From: Halobacteriales archaeon QS_4_69_225
GTDB lineage: Archaea > Halobacteriota > Halobacteria > Halobacteriales > Haloarculaceae
Length of the DNA stretch: 59,080 nucleotides
Assembly: GCA_003020965.1 (NCBI GenBank)
Contig: PXRL01000021.1
Span: forward strand, 25,455 to 84,534
Direction: 5' to 3'
Position numbers and translations under genes: made by a program. Every line of letters starts with the position of its first letter. The first letter of the stretch is position 1. Positions 41,111-49,985 of this stretch are shown here, piece after piece. Under the pieces are notes generated by a model. It was not told the DNA's origin and ran no database searches. It worked only from the letters and a program-made list of their open reading frames with translations.

Positions 41111-42223
41111 TCAGTACACCTCCCTGAACCGCCGGCGGACGAGTTCTGCGAGTATGTTCATCGTGAGCGTCAGCCCGAACAGCGTCAGTCCGATGGCGAA
41201 CATCGCCTCGTACGTGGCCGTTTGCCCGAGCGACTCGGCGCTTGCGATCTTGACTATCGACGCGGTCATCGCCTCGATCGAATCCGTGAAGTTCCGCAGC
41301 ACGTTCGGGAAGTAGGGCATTTTCGGGCTCTGTCCGCCGGCCATCGTCACGATCATCGTCTCCCCGATCGCCCGCGAGAGCGCGAGCACGTACGAGGAGA
41401 TGATGCCGGAGGCGGCCGCCGGAACCACGACCGACGTCGAAACGTCGAACTTGGTCGAGCCGAGCCCGTAGGCGGCCTCACGGAGGCTGTCGGGGACCGC
41501 ACTCATCGCGTCCTCGCTGATGGAAGACACCATGGGGATGATCATGATACCGACGGCGATGCTCGCCGACAGCGCGTTGAGAGCCCCCAGCGACGGGACG
41601 ACGAACACGAACTCCGAGACGACGAGCGTGAACTCCGAGACGACGAGCGCGAACTCGGGGAGAAGCGGCACGCCGTCGGGGACGATCGGCACCGAGAACG
41701 TCAGCCACGACGGGATGATCGGCACCGAAAAGCCCAGCCACGACGGGATGATGACCTGTTCGATCGGGAGTGGCGCATCGAGGATCGGCGTCAGATACAC
41801 CAGCGCGAAGTACCCGTAGATGACGGTCGGGACGCCGGCGAGGATTTCGAGCGCCGGCTTCACGACCGAGCGAACGCGGGGGTCCGCGTATTCGCTGAGA
41901 TAGATGGCGGCACCGAGCCCGATCGGCAGCGCGACGACGGCCGACCCGATCACGATGATGAGGGTGCCGCTCACGAGCGGCAAGACCCCGTATTCCGATG
42001 GGGGAACGAGCGGCGACCAGTTCGTTCCGGTGAGGAACTTCACGATCGACACGTCCCCGAAGAACGTGAGCGCCCCACCCGACAGCGACAGGATGATGCC
42101 GAGCGTGACCGCGACGGTCAGGGCGGCACACCCGGCCAGCAGGCGACGATACAGTCGCTCCTTTCGAACGACGAAATCCGGGCGTTCGAGCGAGGGCCCG
42201 TCCGTACCGCTTTGTCGGCTCAT
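41111..42223 (-). CDS. pstC: Phosphate ABC transporter permease PstC
   Basis: A 370-residue permease with ATYEAMFAIGLTLFGLTLTMNI at the C-terminus, AIYLSEYADPRVRSVVKPALEILAGVPTVIYGYFA and AAYGLGSTKFDVSTSVVVPAA as the coupling loop. Between the helices ending TPILD and beginning PSLGALNAL there is an insertion made of two tandem repeats (IIPSWLGFSVP twice and EFALVVS-like units 2.4 times), encoded by 33-bp and 21-bp DNA repeats. The start at ATG 42223 begins MSRQSGTDGPSLERPDF. Confidence 0.93.
   Translation of the reverse strand: MSRQSGTDGPSLERPDFVVRKERLYRRLLAGCAALTVAVTLGIILSLSGGALTFFGDVSIVKFLTGTNWSPLVPPSEYGVLPLVSGTLIIVIGSAVVALPIGLGAAIYLSEYADPRVRSVVKPALEILAGVPTVIYGYFALVYLTPILDAPLPIEQVIIPSWLGFSVPIIPSWLTFSVPIVPDGVPLLPEFALVVSEFTLVVSEFVFVVPSLGALNALSASIAVGIMIIPMVSSISEDAMSAVPDSLREAAYGLGSTKFDVSTSVVVPAAASGIISSYVLALSRAIGETMIVTMAGGQSPKMPYFPNVLRNFTDSIEAMTASIVKIASAESLGQTATYEAMFAIGLTLFGLTLTMNILAELVRRRFREVY
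41609..41749. repeat. In-frame tandem DNA repeats inside pstC
   Basis: Two 21-bp units at 41609-41629 and 41630-41650 with a partial third, and two 33-bp units at 41684-41716 and 41717-41749. Both unit sizes keep the frame and lengthen one extracytoplasmic or loop region of PstC. Within-unit identity is high, so the duplications look recent. Confidence 0.75.
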
Positions 42224-42290
42224 CGGTTGTGGGTATCGTCCGTTGCCGGTGGTATATACGAACCGAATCGTGTTCGAAACACGTGCTTGT

Positions 42291-43316
42291 TCACGACAGC
42301 TCCGAGATCTTGGTGTCGAGTTTGTCGAGGTTGTCCTGGACCCGGGAGTCGCTGCTCGGGACGTAACCGATGTCGCTGGCGATGTAGTCCTTGCCGGCCT
42401 CCTCGATGTAGAACCTACAGAACTCCTGCACCGTGGCACTCTCGGCGAGTTTGTTGTCGTTCGCGTAGAAGAACAGCGGTCGTGCGAGCGGGTACTCGCC
42501 GCTTTGAGCCGCCTCCAGGCTGGGCTGGACCCCCTCGCCGCTGCCCTCGATGACGCTCAGGGCCTTGACACTGTCGGGGTTGTTCACGTAGTAGGCGAAC
42601 GGGAGGTAGCCGAAGCCGTACTCGCTCGACGAGACGCCGCTCGCGATCTGGTCGTCGCGTTCGGTCCCCTCGAAGTCCTCTCGGATCTTGTCCTCCTCGC
42701 CGACGACGGCCTTGGTGAAGTAGTCGAACGTCCCCGAGGTGGTCGCCGCACCGAACAGTTCGAACGGCTCGTCGGGCCAATCGGAGTTGACGTCGGCCCA
42801 CGTCTCGGGTTTGGCGTCCGGCGACCAGATCTCGCCGATCGTCTCGACCGTCATCGAGTCCACCCAGTCGTTGTCGTTGTTCACGACGATCGTCAGGGCG
42901 TCCTGTGCGATCTGGAACCCGACCGGGGTGATGCCGTTGTCCTCACACTTCTGCCGTTCGGAGTCCCTGATCGGACGACTCGAGTTGTTGATGTCGCTGT
43001 CGCCCGGGATGAAGACGTTCCGGAACCCACCGCCGCTGCCGTCTTTGGTCACGTCGACGTCGGTCTCGGGATGCGCTCCGTTCTGGTCGTTGGCGAACTT
43101 CCGCTTGATCGCCTGTGCAACGGGAAACACCGTACTGCTGCCGGAGACGAGAACACTCCCGGTCAGTTCCGTGTCGCCGTTGCCGCCGCTCCCGTTCCCG
43201 CCACCATTGCCGTCGCCCCCTTCGGACGTACAGCCCGCGACGGCGACCGCGCCGGCGCCGCCGAGCGTCTTGAGCGCGGTTCGCCGCGACAGGCCGTCGG
43301 AATGGCTGTCTGCCAT
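42291..43316 (-). CDS. pstS: Phosphate-binding lipoprotein PstS
   Basis: A 341-residue protein. The start (ATG 43316) gives a Tat lipoprotein signal: LSRRTALKTLGGAGAVAVAG then Cys29, followed by a Gly/Asn/Asp-rich tether. The binding fold has SGSSTVFPVAQAIK, SGGGFRNVFIPGDSDINNSSR and TSGTFDYF, the PstS phosphate-binding loops. It presents phosphate to PstCA on the outside of the membrane. It is the first gene of the operon. TTAAATA at 43341-43347 reads TATTTAA on this strand, 25-31 bases before the start. Confidence 0.94.
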   Translation of the reverse strand: MADSHSDGLSRRTALKTLGGAGAVAVAGCTSEGGDGNGGGNGSGGNGDTELTGSVLVSGSSTVFPVAQAIKRKFANDQNGAHPETDVDVTKDGSGGGFRNVFIPGDSDINNSSRPIRDSERQKCEDNGITPVGFQIAQDALTIVVNNDNDWVDSMTVETIGEIWSPDAKPETWADVNSDWPDEPFELFGAATTSGTFDYFTKAVVGEEDKIREDFEGTERDDQIASGVSSSEYGFGYLPFAYYVNNPDSVKALSVIEGSGEGVQPSLEAAQSGEYPLARPLFFYANDNKLAESATVQEFCRFYIEEAGKDYIASDIGYVPSSDSRVQDNLDKLDTKISELS

Positions 43317-43604
43317 CGCGTGCAAGTCCCCGTGGGTGGGTTAAATACGGTGCTAATATCGGTACATCCCGGACCGGACCCGCACGGACCTGAATGTTCG
43401 AGAATGTATATCTATATATCTGCGCGCGCACGACCGGTCGCGACGCCCGGGAAGCGCCGCCCAATCCGCCGTGGCATACATACCCGAACGTGGAGATGGT
43501 TTCACCGACGGAGGGCAAATATCTGGACGTAGAGAACCTGTGGCACAAACTTTTGGACGCTTCTGTTAGAGGGTTTATTCACCCCGCCGCCGAACGTATC
43601 GGTG
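43317..43604. promoter_or_regulatory. Shared divergent promoter region of pstS and phoD
   Basis: It has a TATA-like TATTTAA for pstS at 43341-43347 (reverse strand) and TTTATT for phoD at 43574-43579 (26-31 bases before ATG 43605). In between, 43406-43420 holds a strongly AT-rich stretch GTATATCTATATATC, which may be a third promoter or a regulator site. Phosphate control is inferred from the genes served. Confidence 0.5.
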
Positions 43605-45476
43605 ATGCCCACCGACACGAGCGAGCGAGGCGAGGAATCGACGGCCACGCGGCGGGCGGTACTGGAGGCCGCCGGCGCCGGATCGGCGGTCGGCGCGATG
43701 GCGGCGCTGTTCTCGACGGGCGCGGCGGCGACGGACGTCGACCCGGAACCCGCGTCGGGCGGCGACGACCTCTTCGACGTCGAGCGGACCGCCCGGGCCG
43801 TCTTCCCGCAGTCGGTCGCAAGCGGCGGCCCGACGCCGTCCGGTGCCATCGCCTGGACGCGAATCGACGAAGCCGCCTACGAGGCCGACGCCGACGTCGG
43901 CCTGCAGGTGACGCCCGCACCCGACGACTCGACGCCGAACGACGCCGCCGACTTCTCGACCGACACCCAGCACTTCCGCGTACCCGCGGCCGAGCTCGCT
44001 CCCGAGGACGACTACACGCTGAGCGTCGACTTGGACGGCGAACTGGACGCCGACCGGTTTTACTTCTACCGGTTCGTCTTCGACGGCGACGCCTCGCCGG
44101 TCGGCCGCCTCCGCACCCTCCCGGAGCCGGACGCCGACCCCGACCGCCTGAAGCTCGCGTGCGCGTCGTGCAACCGCTACGAACAGGGCTACTACGGAGC
44201 CTTCGCACACATGGCCCGCGAGGACGCCGACTACATCGTCCACCTCGGGGACTTCATCTACGAGTACGGCGGCAGCGGCGACTTCCCCGGCCGCGGCATC
44301 CAGCTCCCGTCGGGCAAGGGCGTCGCCCACACCCTCGAGGACTTCCGGCACCTCCATCGGACCTACCGCGGCGACGAGCTGATGCAGTCGGCGCTGGAGC
44401 GACACACCTTCGTCATGACGTGGGACGACCACGAGATCGTCAACAACCGGTGGTGGAACTACGAGGAGGGCTACCCGAACACCGCCTCCCACCCGTACGG
44501 CGACAACCCCGAGAAGATGCAGCGGCTGTACGTCGAGGGCATCGCGGCGCTCGTCGAGCACCTGCCGTTCCGCGTCGACTACGACCCCGACGCCGAGGAG
44601 CTGTTCGACCGGTTCCAGCTCTACCGGCGGCTCCGGTTCGGCGGGCTGGCGGAGATCCTGATGACCGACGAGCGGCTCTACCGCTCGCCGCCGCCGGAGG
44701 ACGAGTTCGGCCAGCGGGACGTCGCCGTGCCGCCGTCGCGGGAGGCCGACGACCCCGACCGGACGATGCTCGGCGCCGAACAACGGGCGTGGTTCCTCGA
44801 CAACGCGACGAACTCGCCGGCCACCTGGAAGATCTGGGGCAACTCCGTGCTGAACGCCGCCCTGAAGACGACCAACCTCGGCGAGCAGGGCAGCTTCTAT
44901 CTCAACTACGACGCCTGGGACGGCTACGAGTACGAACGGCAGCTCATCATGGGCGAGCTGAAGCGGGAGGCCCGCTCGCGCGGGCAGGCACTCAACCTGG
45001 TCACGCTGACCGGCGACATGCACGCCTACGTCGCCGGCTACCTGAAGACCGACTACAAGGAGCCCGAAGAGCAGGAGCCGTTCCCGGGGGCCGAGGAGTC
45101 GCGGGTCGGCGTCGAGTTCATGTCGCCGGGGGTCTCCAGCGACAGCCTCGGCGAGGCGAGTCCGACGCCGGCCGACCTGGAGGAGGATGCCGTCGAGGCG
45201 GCCGTCGAGGCCCAGAACCCCCACATCGAGTGGTTCAACTGGTCGCGGAGCGGCTACACCACGATCGAGTTCACCGACAATGGTGCGGTGTACACCGCCT
45301 ACGAGGTCGACCGGAGCGTCGACGCCGCGGACGCGCCCAAGCGGCTGCTCCGGGCATACCGCGTCCCCGAGGGCGAGGTCGAACTCCAGGAACTCAACGG
45401 CAGTCAGACCGACGTCACCTCCGCGACCTCAAGTGCGACCGACGGCGACGCGACGGAGGAGGCCAGCGATGACTGA
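43605..45476 (+). CDS. phoD: Tat-exported PhoD-type alkaline phosphatase
   Basis: A 623-residue protein. The Tat signal is ATRRAVLEAAGAGSAVG. A fibronectin-like N-terminal domain (about 50-170) precedes the PhoD metallophosphatase domain: LACASCNRYEQGYYGAF, HLGDFIYEYG, WDDHEIVNN and LTGDMHAYVAGYL supply the metal ligands, with calcium and iron expected from PhoD structure. It releases phosphate from esters outside the cell, feeding the Pst system transcribed the other way. A GTG at 43602 could add one residue. The Ser/Thr/Asp-rich C-terminus overlaps the next gene by 8 bases. Confidence 0.92.
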   Translation: MPTDTSERGEESTATRRAVLEAAGAGSAVGAMAALFSTGAAATDVDPEPASGGDDLFDVERTARAVFPQSVASGGPTPSGAIAWTRIDEAAYEADADVGLQVTPAPDDSTPNDAADFSTDTQHFRVPAAELAPEDDYTLSVDLDGELDADRFYFYRFVFDGDASPVGRLRTLPEPDADPDRLKLACASCNRYEQGYYGAFAHMAREDADYIVHLGDFIYEYGGSGDFPGRGIQLPSGKGVAHTLEDFRHLHRTYRGDELMQSALERHTFVMTWDDHEIVNNRWWNYEEGYPNTASHPYGDNPEKMQRLYVEGIAALVEHLPFRVDYDPDAEELFDRFQLYRRLRFGGLAEILMTDERLYRSPPPEDEFGQRDVAVPPSREADDPDRTMLGAEQRAWFLDNATNSPATWKIWGNSVLNAALKTTNLGEQGSFYLNYDAWDGYEYERQLIMGELKREARSRGQALNLVTLTGDMHAYVAGYLKTDYKEPEEQEPFPGAEESRVGVEFMSPGVSSDSLGEASPTPADLEEDAVEAAVEAQNPHIEWFNWSRSGYTTIEFTDNGAVYTAYEVDRSVDAADAPKRLLRAYRVPEGEVELQELNGSQTDVTSATSSATDGDATEEASDD

Positions 45477-47325
45477 CGGGGACCTCGAGCGACGCGACCT
45501 GCTCCGCGGGGTCGCCGGGGCGGCGACGGCGCCGTTCTTCGTCAACTCGGTCGCCGGCCAGCAGGCGCCGGACGAGGGACCGGCCGGCGTCCACGCCGCC
45601 TACGGCCGCGACCCGGCCTCGACGCTGCGGATCGGCTGGTCGGGCGCGCCCGCTGCCGAGGCCCGCGTCGAGATCGGCCGGCCGGACGAGCCGAAGACGA
45701 CAGTCACCGCCGAGGCCAACCCCCTGCCCGGCCAGGAAGCCGTCGCCTACGCCGCGACGGTCACCGGCCTCGCCTCGGGCGCGACCTACGAGTACGAGGC
45801 CGTCCTCGACGGCCGGCGTGCGGGGCCGTTCGAGATCGAGACGGCACCGGACGACACCGACGGCTTCGTAGTGACGGCCGTCAGCGACCACGGCATCGCC
45901 GACCCGGAGAACGCCTTCCAGCGACCCGACGACCGGAACCCCGACGAGGTGATGGCGGTCGCACAGTCGCTGGATTCGGACCTCCAGATTCTCGCCGGCG
46001 ACATCTCCTACGCCAACGGCGTGCCGTCGACGTGGGAACTGTACTTCGACACCTTCGAGGACTTTTTCGCGCGGACGCCGTTCATGACCGCCGCGGGCAA
46101 CCACGAGGCCGAACCCGGAACCGCGCTCATCCAGTACGACCGGCGGCTCAACGACCTGATGCCGATCGACGACCCGCTGAGCCCGGACGACACGCAGCAC
46201 GAACAGCGGTGGTACCACTTCGACTACGACAACACCCGCTTCGTCGCGCTGTCGACGTCGACCGACGGCTGCGGCGACGTCAGCCGCGGCGAGGAGTTCG
46301 TCCCCATCTACGACCCGCGCTGCGAGGCCGGCGGCGTCACCTACGGCGACGTCCAGGATGAGTACCTCCGGAACGTCCTGGAGGACGCCGTCGCGGACGA
46401 CGACGTGACGTGGAAGATCGTCTACTTCCACGGGCCGCTGTGGACGGACTCGCCGGACCACGCCCCGCGGGACCTGCTGCGGGACCGCTGGGGCACCATC
46501 TTCGACGAGTACGGCGTCGACCTCGCCTTCTGCGGCGACAACCACGTCTGGGAGCGGACCAAGCCGATCAAAGCCCGCCCCGGCCGGGACGACTACGCGC
46601 CGGCCAGCGCCTGGGAGTACGACGAGACCGACCTCGGCACCACCTACCTCACGAACGGCACCGGCGGCGTCTCCCACTACGGCTTCGGCAACCGACAGCC
46701 CGGCGACTACCTCGCTCGACGGACGAACAACCACTACGGCGTCGAGCGGCTGGATATCACCGACGAGCGCATCCGCGTCGAGTACGTCACCACCGACAGT
46801 CTCGACGGCGACGGACTCGGAGACGAACTCGTCGTCAGGGACAGCTTCGAGATTCGCAAGGCCGACGAGCGGACCGACGCCGGCGCCAGGCGGCCGAGAC
46901 AGACGAGCGACTACGACGGTCCGATCGAGGACGACGTCGTCGTCCAGGGTGGCCGCGACGACGACGGCTCCGTCTTCACCGCGGGGCAGACGAACCGGGT
47001 CACGCTGACCTACGACGCGACCCGCGAGGTCGAGATTCGGGACCGTCTCCCGGCCTCCTGGGACGTCGAGGGCGGCGACGCCGTCCGGACCGACGACGGC
47101 GCCCCCGGCGACACGCAGTGGGTCTACTTCGACGAGTCGAACGGGTCGGGGACGAGCGGAACGGTGAACTACTTCGTCGAGGTGCCGACGGGAGCCGGCG
47201 ACACCGGGCGGTACACGCTCGGTCCGTCCCAGGCGCGGGACGTCGAGAACGGCAAGAGCGGCGACGAGTGGCTCGACGTTCCGGGCACCGAGAGCCGGGA
47301 GACGGTCGTCGGCGTCGAGACCTGA
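45469..47325 (+). CDS. Tat-exported purple acid phosphatase-like metallophosphoesterase with C-terminal shared domain
   Basis: A 618-residue protein: Tat signal LERRDLLRGVAGAA, an Fn3-like N-terminal domain to about residue 125, then a calcineurin-like phosphoesterase with VSDHG, ILAGDISYANG, TAAGNHE, YFHGPLW and FCGDNHVWERT. Asp and His ligands for two metals are present, though the first motif is VSDHG rather than the usual GDxG type. From about residue 485 comes a beta-rich domain (SVFTAGQTNRVTLTYDA, VEIRDRLPASWDV, YFVEVPTGAGDTGRYTLGP) shared with the genes at 51781 and 19019. Second gene of the phoD operon, so probably phosphate-controlled. Confidence 0.87.
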   Translation: MTDGDLERRDLLRGVAGAATAPFFVNSVAGQQAPDEGPAGVHAAYGRDPASTLRIGWSGAPAAEARVEIGRPDEPKTTVTAEANPLPGQEAVAYAATVTGLASGATYEYEAVLDGRRAGPFEIETAPDDTDGFVVTAVSDHGIADPENAFQRPDDRNPDEVMAVAQSLDSDLQILAGDISYANGVPSTWELYFDTFEDFFARTPFMTAAGNHEAEPGTALIQYDRRLNDLMPIDDPLSPDDTQHEQRWYHFDYDNTRFVALSTSTDGCGDVSRGEEFVPIYDPRCEAGGVTYGDVQDEYLRNVLEDAVADDDVTWKIVYFHGPLWTDSPDHAPRDLLRDRWGTIFDEYGVDLAFCGDNHVWERTKPIKARPGRDDYAPASAWEYDETDLGTTYLTNGTGGVSHYGFGNRQPGDYLARRTNNHYGVERLDITDERIRVEYVTTDSLDGDGLGDELVVRDSFEIRKADERTDAGARRPRQTSDYDGPIEDDVVVQGGRDDDGSVFTAGQTNRVTLTYDATREVEIRDRLPASWDVEGGDAVRTDDGAPGDTQWVYFDESNGSGTSGTVNYFVEVPTGAGDTGRYTLGPSQARDVENGKSGDEWLDVPGTESRETVVGVET

Positions 47326-47394
47326 GGCGGTCGGCGGCACTCCTCGCGGCCGGACGACCGGACCGGGGTCCGTCGGCCGCGAACGGAACGGCCG

Positions 47395-48180
47395 TCAGTA
47401 CCGGATGCCGAACTCCGACGCGAGGACGTCGGCCCACTCCCCGGGGTCGACGGCTCGCTCGCGTTCCTCGCCGTCGACGATCTCGACGAGGGAGTCGGCC
47501 GTCAGCCGCCTGTACCCCCGCTCGGTGCCGACGTTGACCGTCGGGTCGCCGGTGAACGGCGACTCGGGGGCTGTCGTCAGGTAGTCGCAGGTCGCGGCGA
47601 AGTACTCGAGGTCCCGCGGCATCGTGGCGAGGACGTACCGGTCGGTCCAGCCGCTGCCGTGCCGGCTGAACCGGGCGACGTAGTCGGCGTCGGGGCGGTC
47701 GCTCTCGACGGTCGCCCACTCGACGCCGGCGGTGTCCGGGCCGGCCCGGCCGCCGACCGGCACCGGCCGCCGGAGCTTCGGCGTCCCGAGACCGACGTCG
47801 ACCAGGTACGGCTCCCCGAGCCGCACTCGGAGGGCGTGGTGGTTCGCGGGCGGCCGGGGGGACCCGTCGTCACCGAGAACCGCGGCGGCGAGGCGGTCGA
47901 CGTCGAAGCCCAACTCGGCGAGCAGCCAGCCGAACAGCCCGTTCAGCTCGTAGCAGAAGCCGCCGCGTTCGTCCTCGACGATCTTCTCGTACAGCGCCGG
48001 CAGCGAGAGGGTGACGCCGTCGCCGCTGGCCGGATCGTCGGGCGGGCCGGTGATCGACAGCGTCTCGAAGGGGACCGTCCGGACGTGCGCCGACTGCAAG
48101 CGGGCGAGGGTCTCGAATGTCGGCGGCCACGCCCGGCCGGGGTCGAGTCCGAGACGAGCGAGGTAGGCGTCGGCGTCCAT
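47395..48180 (-). CDS. nat: Arylamine N-acetyltransferase
   Basis: A 261-residue protein with the NAT catalytic triad: Cys in RGGFCYELNGLFGWLL near residue 75, His in NHHALRV near 113, and Asp in YLVDVGLGTPKLRRPV near 126. RTVPFETLSI is also typical. NATs transfer acetyl from acetyl-CoA to aromatic amines or hydrazines and related small molecules. The start is ATG 48180. Length is normal for the family. It is convergent with the phosphatase operon. Confidence 0.9.
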   Translation of the reverse strand: MDADAYLARLGLDPGRAWPPTFETLARLQSAHVRTVPFETLSITGPPDDPASGDGVTLSLPALYEKIVEDERGGFCYELNGLFGWLLAELGFDVDRLAAAVLGDDGSPRPPANHHALRVRLGEPYLVDVGLGTPKLRRPVPVGGRAGPDTAGVEWATVESDRPDADYVARFSRHGSGWTDRYVLATMPRDLEYFAATCDYLTTAPESPFTGDPTVNVGTERGYRRLTADSLVEIVDGEERERAVDPGEWADVLASEFGIRY

Positions 48181-48276
48181 ACCCTCGGTACGGCGGTCGG
48201 CGACTAAAGCGCTCGCCGCGGTCACGTCCGGGGGAGTCCTGTACCGGCCGGCACGACCGCGGCCGCGACCGTCGAC

Positions 48277-48532
48277 TGGGTTCCGGCGGACCCGATGCCT
48301 ACGGCGTCACTGCCACGAGACCTGTGTCGAAAGCGCCCGGACGGCGCTGGAGGCCGGCTACCAGCACGCCGACACGGCCGAGGGGCACGACGACGAGCGT
48401 GCGGTCGGCGAGGGGGCCGCGCGCCCGCGCTCGTATTCACCCCCGTTCCCGCGCGGGCACCGAGCGCCCGGGCGCCGCGACGCTGGACCTGCTGTACGTC
48501 CACCGGCCGTTCGTCGCACACCAGGTCGGGTA
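48277..48532 (+). pseudogene. Dead aldo/keto reductase fragment
   Basis: Pieces of an aldo/keto reductase appear in three frames: GSGGPDAYGVTATR, then CVESARTALEAGYQHADTAE (the conserved NADPH-sheet and Asp segment, from 48323), then ATLDLLYVHRPF with the conserved LDLLYVH strand (about 48479-48520). At least three frame changes separate them and most of the gene, including the catalytic Tyr and Lys, is missing. It occupies the 399-base gap between two genes transcribed the other way. Confidence 0.7.
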
Positions 48533-48579
48533 TCGTCGAGAAATCTCGAGAGGATTACGGCCAGCAGTGTGAGCCGGAT

Positions 48580-49347
48580 TCACCCGTCGAAGACGCCGAC
48601 CAGCTCGCGCTGCCGCTCCAGGACGGCGGAATCGAGGTCGACGACGAGGTCGCGGGCGGCGGTGTCGAGTTCGGCCCGGACGCCGCCGTCCGGCCGGGCG
48701 ACGAGCGACCGACCGGCGTAGTCGGTGACCCGGGCGTCGGCGACGTCGCGGCGGCCGGTCCGGCCGGTGCCGACGGCCCACCGGACGCCGTCGAGCGCCC
48801 GCGCCCGCAACAGGAGCCGCCAGTTGTCGGCGTGCGTCGCCGGCCAGGCGCCGGCCACCAGCAGCGCCTCGACCGCCTCGGCGGCGAGGGCGGCGCTCTC
48901 GTCGACGAAGTTCAGGTCGTAGCAGGTCAACAGCCCCGTCGATCCCAGCGGCGTCTCCAGCGTGACGCGCGCGTCGCCGGGCGCCAGGACGGCCTCCTCG
49001 CGGCCCCAGAGGTGCCGCTTTCGGTAAACCGTCCGCGAGCCGTCGGCGCGGAGGTACGCCGCCGCATTATAGAAGGCGTCGTCGCCGGCCTCGACGTAGC
49101 CGACGAGGACGTCGGTCCCGGTCGCCGCCGCGGCGGCCGCGACCCGGTCGAGTTCGGGGCCGTCGCGGGCCAGCGCCGCCTCGTGGATGCGGCCGTCGGG
49201 GACGAATCCCGTCAGCGCCATCTCCGGGAAGCAGGCAACGTCGACGCGGGTGGGAAGCGCCTTGAGTCGGGACTCGACGGTTTCGAGGTTCGAGCCGACG
49301 TCCAGGTCGTCGACGGCCGTCTGGCAGGCGGCGACGGTCGGTGGCAT
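48580..49347 (-). CDS. Carbon-nitrogen hydrolase (nitrilase superfamily)
   Basis: A 255-residue protein with the catalytic Glu (ACFPEMALTGF, near 42), Lys (VYRKRHLWG, near 110) and Cys (GLLTCYDLNFVDES, near 142) of the superfamily. The cysteine attacks an amide or nitrile carbon. Length fits omega-amidase or related amidohydrolases. The substrate is not determined; the tip of the Cys motif (CYDLNF) is close to predicted amidases of this class. Starts at ATG 49347. Confidence 0.85.
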   Translation of the reverse strand: MPPTVAACQTAVDDLDVGSNLETVESRLKALPTRVDVACFPEMALTGFVPDGRIHEAALARDGPELDRVAAAAAATGTDVLVGYVEAGDDAFYNAAAYLRADGSRTVYRKRHLWGREEAVLAPGDARVTLETPLGSTGLLTCYDLNFVDESAALAAEAVEALLVAGAWPATHADNWRLLLRARALDGVRWAVGTGRTGRRDVADARVTDYAGRSLVARPDGGVRAELDTAARDLVVDLDSAVLERQRELVGVFDG

Positions 49348-49384
49348 GCCGGCCGTAGCGGCGGCCCGAACAAAGCCGCGGCGG

Positions 49385-49936
49385 TCAGCGGACGGCCGTC
49401 AGCAGGAACGTTTCGATCCGTGACTCCGCCCGCCGGACGGTGAAGCCGGCGTCGTCGACGGCGGCGGCGGCCGTCCAGGCGTCGAACCGCTCGGCGGGCG
49501 GCGGGCCGGCCTCGCCGGGGCCGGACGCCGTCCAGTCGGCGACGACGAGTCGCCCGCCGGGGCGGACGACGCGGGCCAGCTCGTCGAGTGCCGCCGCCGG
49601 CAGCTCGTGGTAGGTCATCGTCGAGACGGCGACGTCGACGGCGTCGGCGGCCAGCGGCAACCGGCCGGCGTCGGCGGCCACGAGGTCGACGCCGTCGGGG
49701 ACGCCCCGCTCGCGGTAGCGGGCCGCCATCGCCGGCTGGAGGTCGACGGCGTAGACGCGGTCGGCCACCGCGGCGAGGGCGTCCGTGTAGAAGCCGGTGC
49801 CGCTGCCGACGTCGAGAACGCGGTCGTCGGCGGCGAGGGCCGCGGCGCCGACCAGCTCCGCCGCCGAGAGGTGCTCGTACCGCGAGGGATCATCCAGGGC
49901 GTCGGCCATCTCGACGTCGAAGGTGTGGTGTCCCAT
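49385..49936 (-). CDS. Class I SAM-dependent methyltransferase
   Basis: A 183-residue protein with motif I VLDVGSGTGFYT, VYAVDLQPAM as the acidic loop, and ADAGRLPLAADAVDVAVSTM. Such small Methyltransf_11 proteins act on small molecules. I start it at ATG 49936 (MGHHTFDVEMADAL), because related haloarchaeal proteins begin this way; ATG 49963 would add nine residues. The gene follows the RNA cyclase gene by 50 bases. Confidence 0.78.
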   Translation of the reverse strand: MGHHTFDVEMADALDDPSRYEHLSAAELVGAAALAADDRVLDVGSGTGFYTDALAAVADRVYAVDLQPAMAARYRERGVPDGVDLVAADAGRLPLAADAVDVAVSTMTYHELPAAALDELARVVRPGGRLVVADWTASGPGEAGPPPAERFDAWTAAAAVDDAGFTVRRAESRIETFLLTAVR

Positions 49937-49985
49937 CGCCGGCCCTTCGGCCCGCGACGACATCGGCGTTTGGGTCGCCGGCGGG

